In this document: positions 6,745 through 15,050 of the stretch, in pieces
How positions within the stretch are numbered: position 1 is the stretch's first letter
Layout: each line of letters opens with the position of its first letter
From: Acidobacteria bacterium UBA7540
Lineage (GTDB): Bacteria > Acidobacteriota > Terriglobia > UBA7540
Reading direction: 5' to 3'
Length of the DNA: 32,538 nt
Assembly: GCA_002478145.1 (NCBI GenBank)
Contig: DLMI01000202.1
Coordinates: 11,157 to 43,694, forward strand
Position numbers and translations under genes: made by a program
Notes under the pieces: model-generated
Seen by the model: the letters and a program-made list of their open reading frames with translations, nothing else
Database searches by the model: none
What the model was told of the DNA's origin: nothing

Positions 6745-8025
6745 TTAAGGCCGGGCGTGGTGGTTGCGAGTGAGCTTGGCGAGGGACTCAATGTGGTAAG
6801 TCTGCGGGAAGGAGTCAAACATTTCGATGGAGTCCAATTGATAGGCGTGGCCCACAAGAAAGTTGAGGTCGCGGGCCAGGGTGGGCGGGCTGCAGGAGAG
6901 GTAATGAATCTTGCGCGGCCTCAGAGCGGCCAGGAGCTTTAACGAGCCGGCGTCGACGCCGCCGCGCGGCGGGTCCATCACTACCAGGTCCGGCTCTGCC
7001 TGCGCAAAGCGGCGCAAAAAATCGTAGGTTGTTTCGCCAGCCGCGCGGAGGTTCGCAAGTCCGTTCGCTTCCGCATTGGCCTTCAAGTCCGAGGCGGAGG
7101 TGAGGTTCGCTTCCGCTGCCACAACCCGATTGAAGCGCCGGGCCAACGGCAATGAGAACAACCCGACTCCCGCGAAGAGGTCCAGGGCAAGTTCACCCCG
7201 CTCCTCGCCTGTTACCGAAGTCACGAGTTCGAGCCTAAGAAAGCGCGAGGCCTGAAAGAAGGAGCCTGGGCTGACTCGATAGTTGAATCCACCCACGGAA
7301 TAATTCAGCGCCGGCTTGCCGAGTACGAGGAATCTGTTGCTGAATGCAAGGGCAACACACACCGCACCCGGAATTCTCTCCAGCAGGCCACGGCCCGTTT
7401 GTTCGCCTTCAACGCTCGCGGCTTCGCCCCGCAGGGTGAGCATGACTTCCTCATCGCGCTGGTCAGCGAACAGCTCGATTTCCAGGAAATCCGCGAGCCC
7501 TTGCGCCCACTCCGGCCGCCGCAATTCAGCCAGGACGGAATTGAGGCAGGGCGAAAGAATGAGGCAGCACTCGATGGGAAGGACTCGGTGCGACTGGGGC
7601 TCGAAAAAGCCCAGCGCGACTCCACCGTCGGTTTGCCGGCCGATCTTGAATTGGGCCTGGTTCCGGTAGTTCCACGCAGGGCCGGCGTGCAACGGGATTT
7701 CTCCCTTCCAGTCGATTCTCCCTAGCCTGCGCAGCGTCTCGAGCAGAATTTCCCGCTTGGTTGTGGACTGTGATTCCGGGCTGAGGTGCTGGTAGTGACA
7801 GCCTCCGCAGCGGCCGAAATAAGGGCAAGGTGGGTCTATGCGCTCCGGGGCAGCTTGCAGAATCCGCAGAGGTCGAGCATGGACCACTCCTTTGGCGGTA
7901 CGAACTTCCTCCACCTCCGCCCGCTCCCCAGGCAGGACACGAGGAACCAAAACGGTGCGGCCCGCATGGTGGCCCAGAGCCTCGCCGCCGTAAATCAGCT
8001 TGGTAGGAGTAAGTTCAAAGGGCAT
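6745..8025 (-). CDS. RNA (uracil-5-)-methyltransferase, TrmA/RlmC/RlmD family
   Basis: This SAM-dependent enzyme methylates uracil C5 in RNA. Counting from the ATG at 8025 (426 residues), an N-terminal TRAM-like domain (1-60) is followed by Fe-S cluster cysteines in CPYFGRCGGC (67-76), with a further Cys pair at about 153-154. The SAM motif is DLFAGVGLF (282-290), then DPPRGG (351-356), then the nucleophile loop YLSCSP (Cys378). The Fe-S cysteines and TRAM domain point to an RlmD/RlmC-like 23S rRNA enzyme; the exact uridine cannot be decided. The frame is open to 8085, but those 20 extra residues are translated repeat DNA, so the internal ATG is preferred although it lacks a clear ribosome-binding site. 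It is the last gene of the minus-strand block. Confidence 0.9.
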   Translation of the reverse strand: MPFELTPTKLIYGGEALGHHAGRTVLVPRVLPGERAEVEEVRTAKGVVHARPLRILQAAPERIDPPCPYFGRCGGCHYQHLSPESQSTTKREILLETLRRLGRIDWKGEIPLHAGPAWNYRNQAQFKIGRQTDGGVALGFFEPQSHRVLPIECCLILSPCLNSVLAELRRPEWAQGLADFLEIELFADQRDEEVMLTLRGEAASVEGEQTGRGLLERIPGAVCVALAFSNRFLVLGKPALNYSVGGFNYRVSPGSFFQASRFLRLELVTSVTGEERGELALDLFAGVGLFSLPLARRFNRVVAAEANLTSASDLKANAEANGLANLRAAGETTYDFLRRFAQAEPDLVVMDPPRGGVDAGSLKLLAALRPRKIHYLSCSPPTLARDLNFLVGHAYQLDSIEMFDSFPQTYHIESLAKLTRNHHARP

Positions 8026-8039
8026 CGGGGAGCACCATC

Positions 8040-8176
8040 GGGAGATCTGGAGATCGGGAGATCGGGTGAACTGTCGAAAACCCAAAATCGAAGACCGAAA
8101 ATCGAGACTCGCGGCGATTTTCGAATTTCGAGTTTCCTGCTCACCCGATCACCCGATCTCCCGATCACCCGATCTT
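8040..8176. repeat. Nested micro-repeat hairpin, word GGGAGATC
   Basis: The left arm repeats GGAGATC with slight variation (8041-8068) and the right arm carries its complement, repeats of CACCCGATC/TCCCGATC (8142-8175). Between them lies a second word, near CGAAAATCGA, also arranged as a foldback (about 8075-8135). The whole forms a long imperfect hairpin in the spacer between two minus-strand genes and reaches to within 15 nt of the methyltransferase ATG. It may affect that gene's translation, which is inference. Confidence 0.8.
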
Positions 8177-8202
8177 TAGACGGGGCAAACGGCTCTTGCG
8201 CC

Positions 8203-8907
8203 TCACATGTAAAACAAACTCAAGCGCGGAAGCTGGTAATGCTCCAGCAAGCGCCTCTTCAGGAACTGCCGCTGCAACGATTCGATCTGCGGTCCGGACA
8301 TTTTCCGGCGGTAAGGCCCCAGCCCGCGTTCCACTTGTCCCTGGATCTCGGCCAGGAGTTCGACGGAAGAGGCGCGAGTGAGTGAAGCAGTCAGCTTTTC
8401 TTCCAAAGCAGTCAGGCGTATCTCCAATTCTTCCAGGTTGGCGAGAAGTTTGGCGGGCTCCTGCGAGGCGGTTTCGCGGAGTGATGCCGCCGCTGAGACC
8501 AGGTCGTCCGCCAGAACTTGCCGGCCTTGCTCCCTTGCTTTGCGGGAGGCGATTTCCACAGTCTCCGCGTTGCGATTCAGAAAGCGCAGGATTTCCTCCA
8601 AGGTAAAAGGAGGAGGCGAATCCTTCCGCGTGCCACCCTGAGCTTCACCGCCGCGCGCCTCCTCGGCGGCACGCAGGACCTCTTGCGTGCAATACGCCAG
8701 AGCGTTGACCATCTTGTATTTTCGCTGGCGTGCCTTGAACTTCTCGAAAGCGCGCACGATACCCGCCAGAACCGCTTCGAGCGGAATGCCGGAGTCCTTC
8801 CAGGATTCGATGAGAGCCCAATCAAGAGGTGAGAGGAGCGTCTTCGTCCCACGGCATTGCTGGTAGCGTTCTTCGATTTCGGTGAAGTAATTGAAATAGT
8901 TTTCCAC
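8203..8907 (-). CDS. Conserved-looking protein of unknown function with coiled coil
   Basis: A 234-residue soluble protein starting VENYFNYFTEIEERYQQ. The first half contains a pattern LLSPLDWALIESWKDSGIPLEAVLAGIVRAF (about 25-58), helical and reminiscent of small winged or bundle domains. The second half (about 100-200) is Glu/Arg/Leu-rich and probably coiled coil. I have the impression of similar unnamed acidobacterial proteins in this genomic neighbourhood but cannot verify it. The start is set at GTG 8907; a TTG at 8916 adds three residues that abut repeat DNA. There is no signal peptide or membrane segment. It lies between coaX and the methyltransferase, all on the minus strand, but separated on both sides by repeat arrays, so co-transcription is uncertain. 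Confidence 0.75.
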   Translation of the reverse strand: MENYFNYFTEIEERYQQCRGTKTLLSPLDWALIESWKDSGIPLEAVLAGIVRAFEKFKARQRKYKMVNALAYCTQEVLRAAEEARGGEAQGGTRKDSPPPFTLEEILRFLNRNAETVEIASRKAREQGRQVLADDLVSAAASLRETASQEPAKLLANLEELEIRLTALEEKLTASLTRASSVELLAEIQGQVERGLGPYRRKMSGPQIESLQRQFLKRRLLEHYQLPRLSLFYM

Positions 8908-8916
8908 CGCCGCCAA

Positions 8917-9128
8917 CTTATCAGTTATCAGTTTTCAGTTACCAGTATTCAGTTACCAGTGTGATGCTGTCATTCTGAGCCCCGACTTGTCGGGGCGAAC
9001 CCGCCGCGGCGGGTCTGCAGTTGTTCTTTCAGCCCCCGGCCACTTACAAGCCGCCGAGATTCCTCGTCCGCCGCGGCGGACTCGGAATGACAGAAGTCTT
9101 TAACTGACGACTGACAACTGATAACTGA
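8917..9128. repeat. Nested micro-repeat hairpin, word CAGTTATC, with inner TGTCATTC element
   Basis: The left arm is a run of variants of CAGTTATCAGTT (8919-8960). The right arm holds the complement, variants of AACTGATAACTGA (9101-9128), ending at the coaX stop codon. Inside sits a separate inverted-repeat element, 8967-9093, bounded by CTGTCATTCTGAG and CTCGGAATGACAG. That element itself carries GC hairpins (CCCGCCGCGGCGGG and TCCGCCGCGGCGGA). The TGTCATTC-bounded type recurs at 15425-15523. It looks like one mobile-type repeat nested within another. Confidence 0.8.
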
Positions 9129-9899
9129 TTACTTCTTACGATTGCGTTCGTAGATTATCCGCAAGCCTTCGAGGGTGAGCGACGACTCGACGGGGGGCTT
9201 ATATTTTGAGGCGCCGGCCACCAGCGACGCCTGCCCGCCGGTGGCAATCACCTTGGTCTTCTTGCCCAGCACATGGCAGAGGCGGTCCAGGATGCCATCC
9301 ACCAGACCCACGGCTCCGTAGAAGAGTCCGGATTGCATGCTGGCCACCGTATTGGTGCCGATCACGCGCTGCGGCTCGCGTATCTCGACGCGCGGCAATT
9401 TCGCCGCGTGCTCGAAGAGCGCTTCTGCGGATATACCCAGACCCGGCGCGATGGCCCCACCCAAATACTCGCCTTTCTCGGAGACCACGTCGAAAGTTAT
9501 CGCCGTGCCGAAGTCCACAATGATGCAGGGGCCGCCGTACTTCTCAAAGGCGGCCACGCTGTCGGCGATGCGGTCTGCGCCCACTTCTTGCGGGTTATCG
9601 TAATGGATGGCCATTCCCGTGCGCGTGCCCGGGGTCAGGTAGAGCGGCTTCAGGTGAAAATATTTCCAGGCCATTTCCTCCAGAACCGGGTTGAGCGTCG
9701 GCACCACGCTGGCCACCATGATGCCATTGATCTGGTTCGCCTGGACACTGTCCAGCGTGAAGAGGTTACGGGTCAGGATGCCATATTCATCGGCGGTCTG
9801 CGACTTGTCAGTTTTCAGCCGCCATTGGGCGCGCAGCTCCTTGCCCTCGAAAACTCCCAGAACCGTGTTGCTGTTTCCTACGTCGATGACGAGTAGCAT
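9129..9899 (-). CDS. coaX: Type III pantothenate kinase
   Basis: CoaX phosphorylates pantothenate, the first step of coenzyme A synthesis, in the cytoplasm. The 256-residue length is normal. The ASKHA-fold phosphate loop DVGNSNT (6-12), the pantothenate-binding region GTRTGMAIHYDNPQEVGADR (91-110), the catalytic-site DFGTA (129-133) and the adenosine-site ATGG (219-222) are all present. Type III enzymes need a monovalent cation and are not inhibited by CoA, which is family knowledge. The gene follows birA on the same strand with a repeat-filled spacer of about 120 nt, and it stops where the repeat at 8917-9128 begins. The ATG at 9899 has only a weak ribosome-binding site. Confidence 0.95.
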   Translation of the reverse strand: MLLVIDVGNSNTVLGVFEGKELRAQWRLKTDKSQTADEYGILTRNLFTLDSVQANQINGIMVASVVPTLNPVLEEMAWKYFHLKPLYLTPGTRTGMAIHYDNPQEVGADRIADSVAAFEKYGGPCIIVDFGTAITFDVVSEKGEYLGGAIAPGLGISAEALFEHAAKLPRVEIREPQRVIGTNTVASMQSGLFYGAVGLVDGILDRLCHVLGKKTKVIATGGQASLVAGASKYKPPVESSLTLEGLRIIYERNRKK

Positions 9900-9905
9900 G
9901 ATTTG

Positions 9906-10017
9906 CCGTCAGTTGTCCGTGGTCCGTGGTCCGTTGCAGGTTATCAGTTTGTGGCAACCTCGCGTATGGTTGACCCTGAGCGACTGACCACGGACAACGA
10001 ACAACGGACAATCCACT
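9906..10017. repeat. Micro-repeat foldback, word GTCCGTGG
   Basis: GTCCGTGGTCCGTGGTCCGTTG on the left is answered by GACCACGGACAACGAACAACGGACAA on the right, giving an imperfect hairpin. The middle contains a CAGTT-type word and a smaller hairpin (GGTTATCAG..GTGGCAACC). It fills almost the whole spacer between birA and coaX. It has the same design as the other word repeats in this window with a different word. Confidence 0.75.
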
Positions 10018-10020
10018 CTT

Positions 10021-11013
10021 TCACTTCACCTCCCCAACCTCTCCGGCCACCAAGGTCTCTTCGTGCCCGTCGTCATACCGCACCCGGAGCGCGCCGCTCG
10101 GATCGACGCCGGCCGTGGTGGCAATTGATTCAGCCTCAGCGGTCATGATGCGGATGCGCTTGCCATTGGCATAAGTGGATGCGGCCGCCCAGTGCTCGGC
10201 GATGGCGGCACTACCCTTTTCCAAGAGCAGGTGGTAGAACCTTTCCAGTTCTTTCAGCAAGGCAATGAAAATCTGCACGCGCGACCAGGTCCTTTGGCTC
10301 TCGATTCGTAAGGAAGTGGCAAAGGGCTTCAGCTCGGCGGGCATCTCGCTATGATTGACGTTGATGCCGATCCCCAGCACGACGGCATGCAGCCGGCCCA
10401 GCTCCGCATTCATTTCCGTGAGGATGCCGCAGACTTTCTTCCCATTCACCAGCAAGTCGTTGGGCCAGCGAATATCCACGCCAAGTCCCGTGACCGAACT
10501 CAGGGCGTGTTGGGTGGCCACGCCGGCCATGAGGGTGAGAATCGGGGCCGCGGTCGGAGAGAATGGTGGACGAAGTATGACCGACCCATAGATCCCGCTG
10601 GATTTTTCCGAGTACCAGGTACGGCCCAAACGCCCGCGGCCAGCCGTTTGTTCCTCGGCCACCACTACCGTCCCGTGCTCCGCCCCCTGTTGGGCAAGAT
10701 TCAAGGCGGCCGTATTCGTCGAGACTGCCCGGAAGTGGTGGATGATGCTGTGTCCAATCTCATTTTCACCCAATTCCGCCTGGATCAAGCTGGGTACGAG
10801 GACGTCCGGCATCTTCAAGAGTTGATAGCCGGTGGCGTGATGGCCCTTGATCTCCACGCCCACTTCCCGCAACTCCCTGACCCAGCTCCACACCGCAGAA
10901 CGCGTTACCCCGATTTCGGAGGCAATCTTCGGCCCCGGAACGACTACCATGGCGTTCTTCACCAATAGGTGGATCATCTTATCGATCTTGCGTCCGGTGC
11001 TTCCGGCAGCCAT
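10021..11013 (-). CDS. birA: Bifunctional biotin protein ligase / biotin-responsive repressor
   Basis: BirA activates biotin as biotinyl-AMP and attaches it to carboxylase carrier proteins; with a DNA-binding domain it also represses biotin genes. The 330-residue protein has an N-terminal winged helix (about 8-70, KIASEIGVTRSAVWSWVRELREVGVEI). The catalytic domain follows, with the biotin/ATP loop AGRGRLGR (124-131), WPNDL (about 183-187) and KKVCGIL (about 191-197), then the C-terminal SH3-like domain near GVDPSGALRVRYDDG (about 303-317). The helix-turn-helix marks it as the regulatory class. The ATG at 11013 is the natural start. An inverted-repeat element sits between it and nadC upstream, so it may have its own promoter or be joined to the valS-nadC transcript. 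Confidence 0.95.
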   Translation of the reverse strand: MAAGSTGRKIDKMIHLLVKNAMVVVPGPKIASEIGVTRSAVWSWVRELREVGVEIKGHHATGYQLLKMPDVLVPSLIQAELGENEIGHSIIHHFRAVSTNTAALNLAQQGAEHGTVVVAEEQTAGRGRLGRTWYSEKSSGIYGSVILRPPFSPTAAPILTLMAGVATQHALSSVTGLGVDIRWPNDLLVNGKKVCGILTEMNAELGRLHAVVLGIGINVNHSEMPAELKPFATSLRIESQRTWSRVQIFIALLKELERFYHLLLEKGSAAIAEHWAAASTYANGKRIRIMTAEAESIATTAGVDPSGALRVRYDDGHEETLVAGEVGEVK

Positions 11014-11039
11014 GAGTCCCAGCTCTCTCCCTGCGCTCT

Positions 11040-11174
11040 GGAGTGCGGCAGCTTGCTGCCGCTTTCGCCCAGGCCAGCTTGCTGGCCGTGTGCTTAGGCG
11101 CCGTACCTGGTCCAGCCAGGCGCGAGCAAGCTCGCCGGATGAAAGCGGCAGCCCGCCGCGGCGGACCGCACTCC
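11040..11174. repeat. Inverted-repeat element with GGAGTGCGG ends
   Basis: A 135-bp element begins GGAGTGCGG and ends CCGCACTCC. Within it lie sub-terminal matches (CGGCAGC..TTTC and GAAAGCGGCAGC) and three small hairpins (GCGGCAGCTTGCTGCCGC, GGCCAGCTTGCTGGCC, GCGAGCAAGCTCGC). It contains no ORF. The perfect ends and nested hairpins suggest a non-autonomous repeat that landed between nadC and birA. Confidence 0.75.
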
Positions 11175-11187
11175 AAATCGCTCCGTC

Positions 11188-12075
11188 CTACACGGGTTCG
11201 ATACGAAAGTTGATGTCCACGGCGGGAGCCGAATGCGTCAGTGCTCCCACGGAAATATAATCCACACCCGTCTCGGCATAAGCGCGGATGTTCGTGGCGT
11301 CGATTCCACCTGAGACTTCCAACCGTATGTGTCCCGCTGCGCGCACCACGCACTGCCGGACCTCCAGGGGAGTCATGTTATCCAGCAGCACGCCGTCGGC
11401 GCCGCATTCGAGCGCTTCTTCCAATTCGGCGAGGCTGGTCACTTCCACCTCGATGTGATATCCAGCGGGGCGATGGCGCTTGGCATTTTCCACTGTGGCA
11501 CGAATTCCGCCCACCAGTTGCAGGTGATTATTCTTGATCAAGATTCCATCGTCCAGCCGCAAACGGTGGTTCTGGCCACCCCCCAGTCGGACGGCGTATT
11601 TCTGAAGGTTGCGAAGTCCCGGGGTGGTCTTCCGCGTGTCAAGGAATTCCGCTCGAGTTCCCGCCAGCTCTTCTTTGAGGCGCCGCGCATAGGTTGCAAT
11701 CCCGCTTAAATGTTGGAGGAAGTTCAACGCCACACGTTCGCCGGCGAGCAAAGCGGCGGCGGGGCCGCAGGCATTCGCCAGTACGGTTCCCGCCACAACA
11801 TCCGTGCCGTCTTCGAGGGCGGGATTCCACTTGACGGAAGGATCGAGGACTTGAAACACCATAGCCGCCACGGGGAGCCCGGCAACCACCAGGTTCTGCT
11901 TGCTGCGGAAGGTCCCGCGAGCTTTCATTCCCGCCGGCACGGTAACCGAGGTCGTCAGGTCGCCTTGGCCGAGGTCTTCTGCCAGCGCCATTTCGACAAG
12001 AGCACGCAGCTCTCCTGAAGAGAGGTCCGGTGGTCCAGAGAGATCGCCAATGGTCAAAGGACTGAGGTATCCCAC
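11188..12075 (-). CDS. nadC: Nicotinate-nucleotide pyrophosphorylase (carboxylating)
   Basis: NadC converts quinolinate and PRPP to nicotinate mononucleotide and CO2 in de novo NAD synthesis. The 295-residue length fits. Family landmarks are EDLGQGDLTTS (about 33-43), the quinolinate-binding DTRKTTPGLRNLQKYAV (about 146-162) with GGGQNHRLRLDDGILIKNNH after it, EVEVTSLAELEEAL (about 200-213), GVLLDNM (about 219-225) and the C-terminal EVSGGI plus YISVGALTHS. The start is a GTG at 12075, only 3 nt after the valS stop, so translation is probably coupled to valS. No nadA or nadB occurs in the window. Confidence 0.95.
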   Translation of the reverse strand: MGYLSPLTIGDLSGPPDLSSGELRALVEMALAEDLGQGDLTTSVTVPAGMKARGTFRSKQNLVVAGLPVAAMVFQVLDPSVKWNPALEDGTDVVAGTVLANACGPAAALLAGERVALNFLQHLSGIATYARRLKEELAGTRAEFLDTRKTTPGLRNLQKYAVRLGGGQNHRLRLDDGILIKNNHLQLVGGIRATVENAKRHRPAGYHIEVEVTSLAELEEALECGADGVLLDNMTPLEVRQCVVRAAGHIRLEVSGGIDATNIRAYAETGVDYISVGALTHSAPAVDINFRIEPV

Positions 12076-12078
12076 GGT

Positions 12079-14835
12079 TCAGCCAAGCCTTTCCAAAGAT
12101 TCGACCACTTTCTTGTAGCGGTCGTTCATCTCGGAGTGACGGTGTTCCACCCCCCGCACGACCTCCCGCGGCGCCCGCTCCGCAAACTCCTGATTCTCAA
12201 GTTGCGCCTTCGCTTGCGCAAGCGCCCGCTCCAGCTTCTCTTTCTCTTTTCTTAGACGCGACCGTTCCGCTTCGTGGTCCGCTGGCTCTTCATGGAAAAT
12301 GCGTAGATCGAATACCGGGCCGCCGCGCACACCTTGAGCCGTCGCTTCCAACCGCTCGCGCGTGAAGCTCAGAGCCTGGAAGGCCGAAAGGCGCAGGATG
12401 GTCTCCAGGTGCGAGCGGAACAGTTCCAGCCAGCGCAAGTCTTCGCACCCCACCTGCGCGCTGGGCTTCACCTTTTGCAGGCCCATTTCCGCCTTGGCGT
12501 TGCGCAGAGAAACAATCAAATCCTGGATCAACTCGAATTGCCTTTCCGAGATCGGGTCCGCGGCACGCTCGCTGACCAGGTTGAAACCCGTCGAGGATAT
12601 GGAACTCTCGCGCCCGGCGCGCGGAAGCCGGCGCCAAAGTTCTTCCGTAATGAACGGCATGAAGGGATGGAGCAAGTGGAGCGCGGATTCAAACACTCGC
12701 GCCAGGTTGATCCAGGCCGGCGAAACTTTGGCACCATCGTCACGGCGCGTGATTTCCGGCTTGACCCATTCCAGGTACCAGTCGCAAATGTCGTGCCAGA
12801 AAAAGTGATAGACCTCGTAAGCCGCCTCGTGGAAGCGGTAATCGGCCAGGGCTTCGTCCACTTTCCGGGTGACAGCCTGCAAACGCGAGAAGACCCAGCA
12901 GTCTGCCAGCGCCAAAGATTCAATTGAAGTGACTGCACTGAAACCCAGTTCCGGAACCGGCCGCAATGCCTCGGCAAGCTGGTCGTGCCAAGCTTCCGGC
13001 AGCTTTTGCAGGTTCATAAGGATGAAGCGCCCGGCATTCCAAATCTTGTTGGCAAAACGCCGGTAAGACTCAATCTTTTCTTCGCTGAAAGCAATGTCGG
13101 TACCAGGAGCGGCGCTAATGGCCAAGGCAAAGCGCACCGCGTCCGTGCCGTATTTTTCAGTTACCTCGAGGGGGTCAATCACGTTGCCCTTGGTTTTGGA
13201 CATCTTCTGCTTTTCCGCGTCGCGCACCAAGGCATGAATGTAAAGCTCGCGGAAGGGTACGTCGTTCATGAACTTCATGCCCATCATGATCATGCGCGCG
13301 CCCCAGAAAAACAGGATGTCGAAACCCATGATCATGAGGTCGTTGGCGTAGAAGCGGCGCAGGTCCGAAGTGTCGTCCGGCCAGCCGAGGGTGACGAAAG
13401 GCCAGAGCGCGGAGCTGAACCAGGTGTCCAGCACATCCATTTCGGGCCGCAGGCTCGCGGCCTCGCAATTGGGGCATGCCAGTGGCGCAACGTGCCCCGC
13501 GATCACTTCGCCGCAAGCGTCACAGTACCAGACCGGTATGCGATGGCCCCACCAGAGCTGCCGCGAAATGCACCAATCGTGGATATTGCGCATCCAGTCG
13601 AGGTAGATCTTCCGGTAGTTTTCCGGGGTGATGCGGATGCGCCCTTCTTCCACCACCCGGATGGCAGGCTCGGCCAATTCCTTCATCTTCATGAACCACT
13701 GCGCGGAGAGCAGAGGCTCGAGCACCGTCTTGCACCGCTGGCAGGTCCCGACGCTCAGGGGATAATCCTCGATCTTTTCAAGCAGGCCCTGCTGGCGAAG
13801 ATCCTGGACAACCTTCTCCCGCGCCTCGTAACGGTCCAAACCCAGGTAAGGGCCGGCGTCTTCCGTCATGGTTGCGGACGTATTGATCACCTCGACGCGC
13901 TGCAAGTTGTGGCGCAGCGACATGTCATAGTCGTTGGGGTCATGAGCCGGCGTCACCTTTACCGCACCGGTACCGAACCGTGGGTCCACGAAATCATCCG
14001 CAATGACGGGGATCACGCGCTTGAGAAGCGGCAAGATTAATTTGCGGCCCACGGCGGAGCGGTATCGCTCGTCGGCGGGGTTTACCGCTACGGCGGTATC
14101 GCCCAGCATGGTCTCGGGCCGAGTGGTAGCCACCGTGATAGAACCGGAACCATCTTCAAAGGGATACCGGATGTACCACAAGTGCCCCGGGCGCTCTTCG
14201 TGAACTACTTCCAGGTCGGAGACGGCGGTGCCGCAGCGGGGACACCAATTCACAATGTACTTGCCGCGATAGATCAACCCTTCGTTGTAAAGCCGGACGA
14301 AGACTTCCTGGACGGCACGCGAATAAGCCGGGTCCAGGGTGAAGCGGTCGCGCGTCCAGTCACAGGAGGCGCCGAGGCGCTCCATCTGGCGGCGGATGGT
14401 CCCACCGTTCTGCTCCTTCCACTTCCAACAGAGTTCCAGGAACTTCTCGCGGCCCATCTCGACGCGCCGTCGCTGGCCTTCGCGGCGCCAGGCCGCGCGG
14501 GCTGAGGAACCGGGCTCGAGATCGGGCAATGCCTGCCGGCCGAGTTCCTGCTCGACGATCAGTTGGGTGGCGATGGAGGCGTGATCGGTGCCCGGCAACC
14601 AGAGGACGTCCTGGCCGCTCATGCGATGCCAGCGCATCAGGATGTCAATCTCCGTATGCTCCAGCATGTGGCCCATATGGAGCATGCCGGTGATGTTGGG
14701 CGGAGGGATCACCAAGCAGAAACGCGGGCGAGCAGGGTCGTCAGAGGGGCGGTAGAGCTTCTGCGCCACCCAGGATCGCGCCCAGTGAGGCTCAATAGTT
14801 TCGGGGGAATAAACCTTGGGAATCTCTTTGTCCAA
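12079..14835 (-). CDS. valS: Valyl-tRNA synthetase
   Basis: This class I synthetase of 918 residues charges tRNA-Val and edits misactivated Thr. The HIGH motif is HMGH (53-56, after PPPNITGML) and the KMSKS motif is KMSKTKG (544-550). The editing domain (about 190-340) includes ATTRPETMLGDTAVAV and the region AVKVTPAHDPND. Cys pairs WCPRCG (197-202) and CDACG...CPNC (438-457) may bind zinc. The anticodon-binding domain follows, then the C-terminal coiled coil (about 855-915) typical of bacterial ValRS. The start ATG at 14835 is conventional. It leads the minus-strand block, with nadC 3 nt downstream; the 770-nt upstream spacer carries several repeats. I saw no T-box element in that leader. 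Confidence 0.97.
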   Translation of the reverse strand: MDKEIPKVYSPETIEPHWARSWVAQKLYRPSDDPARPRFCLVIPPPNITGMLHMGHMLEHTEIDILMRWHRMSGQDVLWLPGTDHASIATQLIVEQELGRQALPDLEPGSSARAAWRREGQRRRVEMGREKFLELCWKWKEQNGGTIRRQMERLGASCDWTRDRFTLDPAYSRAVQEVFVRLYNEGLIYRGKYIVNWCPRCGTAVSDLEVVHEERPGHLWYIRYPFEDGSGSITVATTRPETMLGDTAVAVNPADERYRSAVGRKLILPLLKRVIPVIADDFVDPRFGTGAVKVTPAHDPNDYDMSLRHNLQRVEVINTSATMTEDAGPYLGLDRYEAREKVVQDLRQQGLLEKIEDYPLSVGTCQRCKTVLEPLLSAQWFMKMKELAEPAIRVVEEGRIRITPENYRKIYLDWMRNIHDWCISRQLWWGHRIPVWYCDACGEVIAGHVAPLACPNCEAASLRPEMDVLDTWFSSALWPFVTLGWPDDTSDLRRFYANDLMIMGFDILFFWGARMIMMGMKFMNDVPFRELYIHALVRDAEKQKMSKTKGNVIDPLEVTEKYGTDAVRFALAISAAPGTDIAFSEEKIESYRRFANKIWNAGRFILMNLQKLPEAWHDQLAEALRPVPELGFSAVTSIESLALADCWVFSRLQAVTRKVDEALADYRFHEAAYEVYHFFWHDICDWYLEWVKPEITRRDDGAKVSPAWINLARVFESALHLLHPFMPFITEELWRRLPRAGRESSISSTGFNLVSERAADPISERQFELIQDLIVSLRNAKAEMGLQKVKPSAQVGCEDLRWLELFRSHLETILRLSAFQALSFTRERLEATAQGVRGGPVFDLRIFHEEPADHEAERSRLRKEKEKLERALAQAKAQLENQEFAERAPREVVRGVEHRHSEMNDRYKKVVESLERLG

Positions 14836-14937
14836 CTCCGCCCTCTCCTAACCAGGCCCGCAAAAGTTTCGAGGTCGAATTACTATAACGGCTCGGCGGG
14901 AGTGAGTCAAACTTTCCGGCCCGGCCGGGTGCGCGAC

Positions 14938-15050
14938 AAACGAGAGAAACCAGAAAGTAGAAACTGGAAACTAGAAACTGGAAGCTGGCAGCCCTAATTT
15001 CCAATTCCCATTTTCCAGTTTCTATTTTCCAATTTCCATTTTCTCGTTCC
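14938..15050. repeat. Micro-repeat foldback, word GAAACTG
   Basis: The left half repeats variants of GAAACTGGAAACTA (14941-14985). The right half has the complementary TTTCCAGTTTC/TTTCCAATTTCC series (14997-15045), so the region folds into a long imperfect hairpin. It lies upstream of valS, within the leader or promoter region of that operon. The design matches the arrays at 8040, 8917 and 9906, with a different word. Confidence 0.75.

Noticed and set aside
8917..10017. Possible CRISPR arrays from repeated short words
   Set aside because: Words are 7-9 nt with no constant 23-40 nt repeat or unique spacers of equal length, and no cas genes are present.
14836..15050. T-box-like leader for valS
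   Set aside because: No AGGGTGGNACCGCG antiterminator sequence on the minus strand; the region is explained by the GAAACTG-word repeat.
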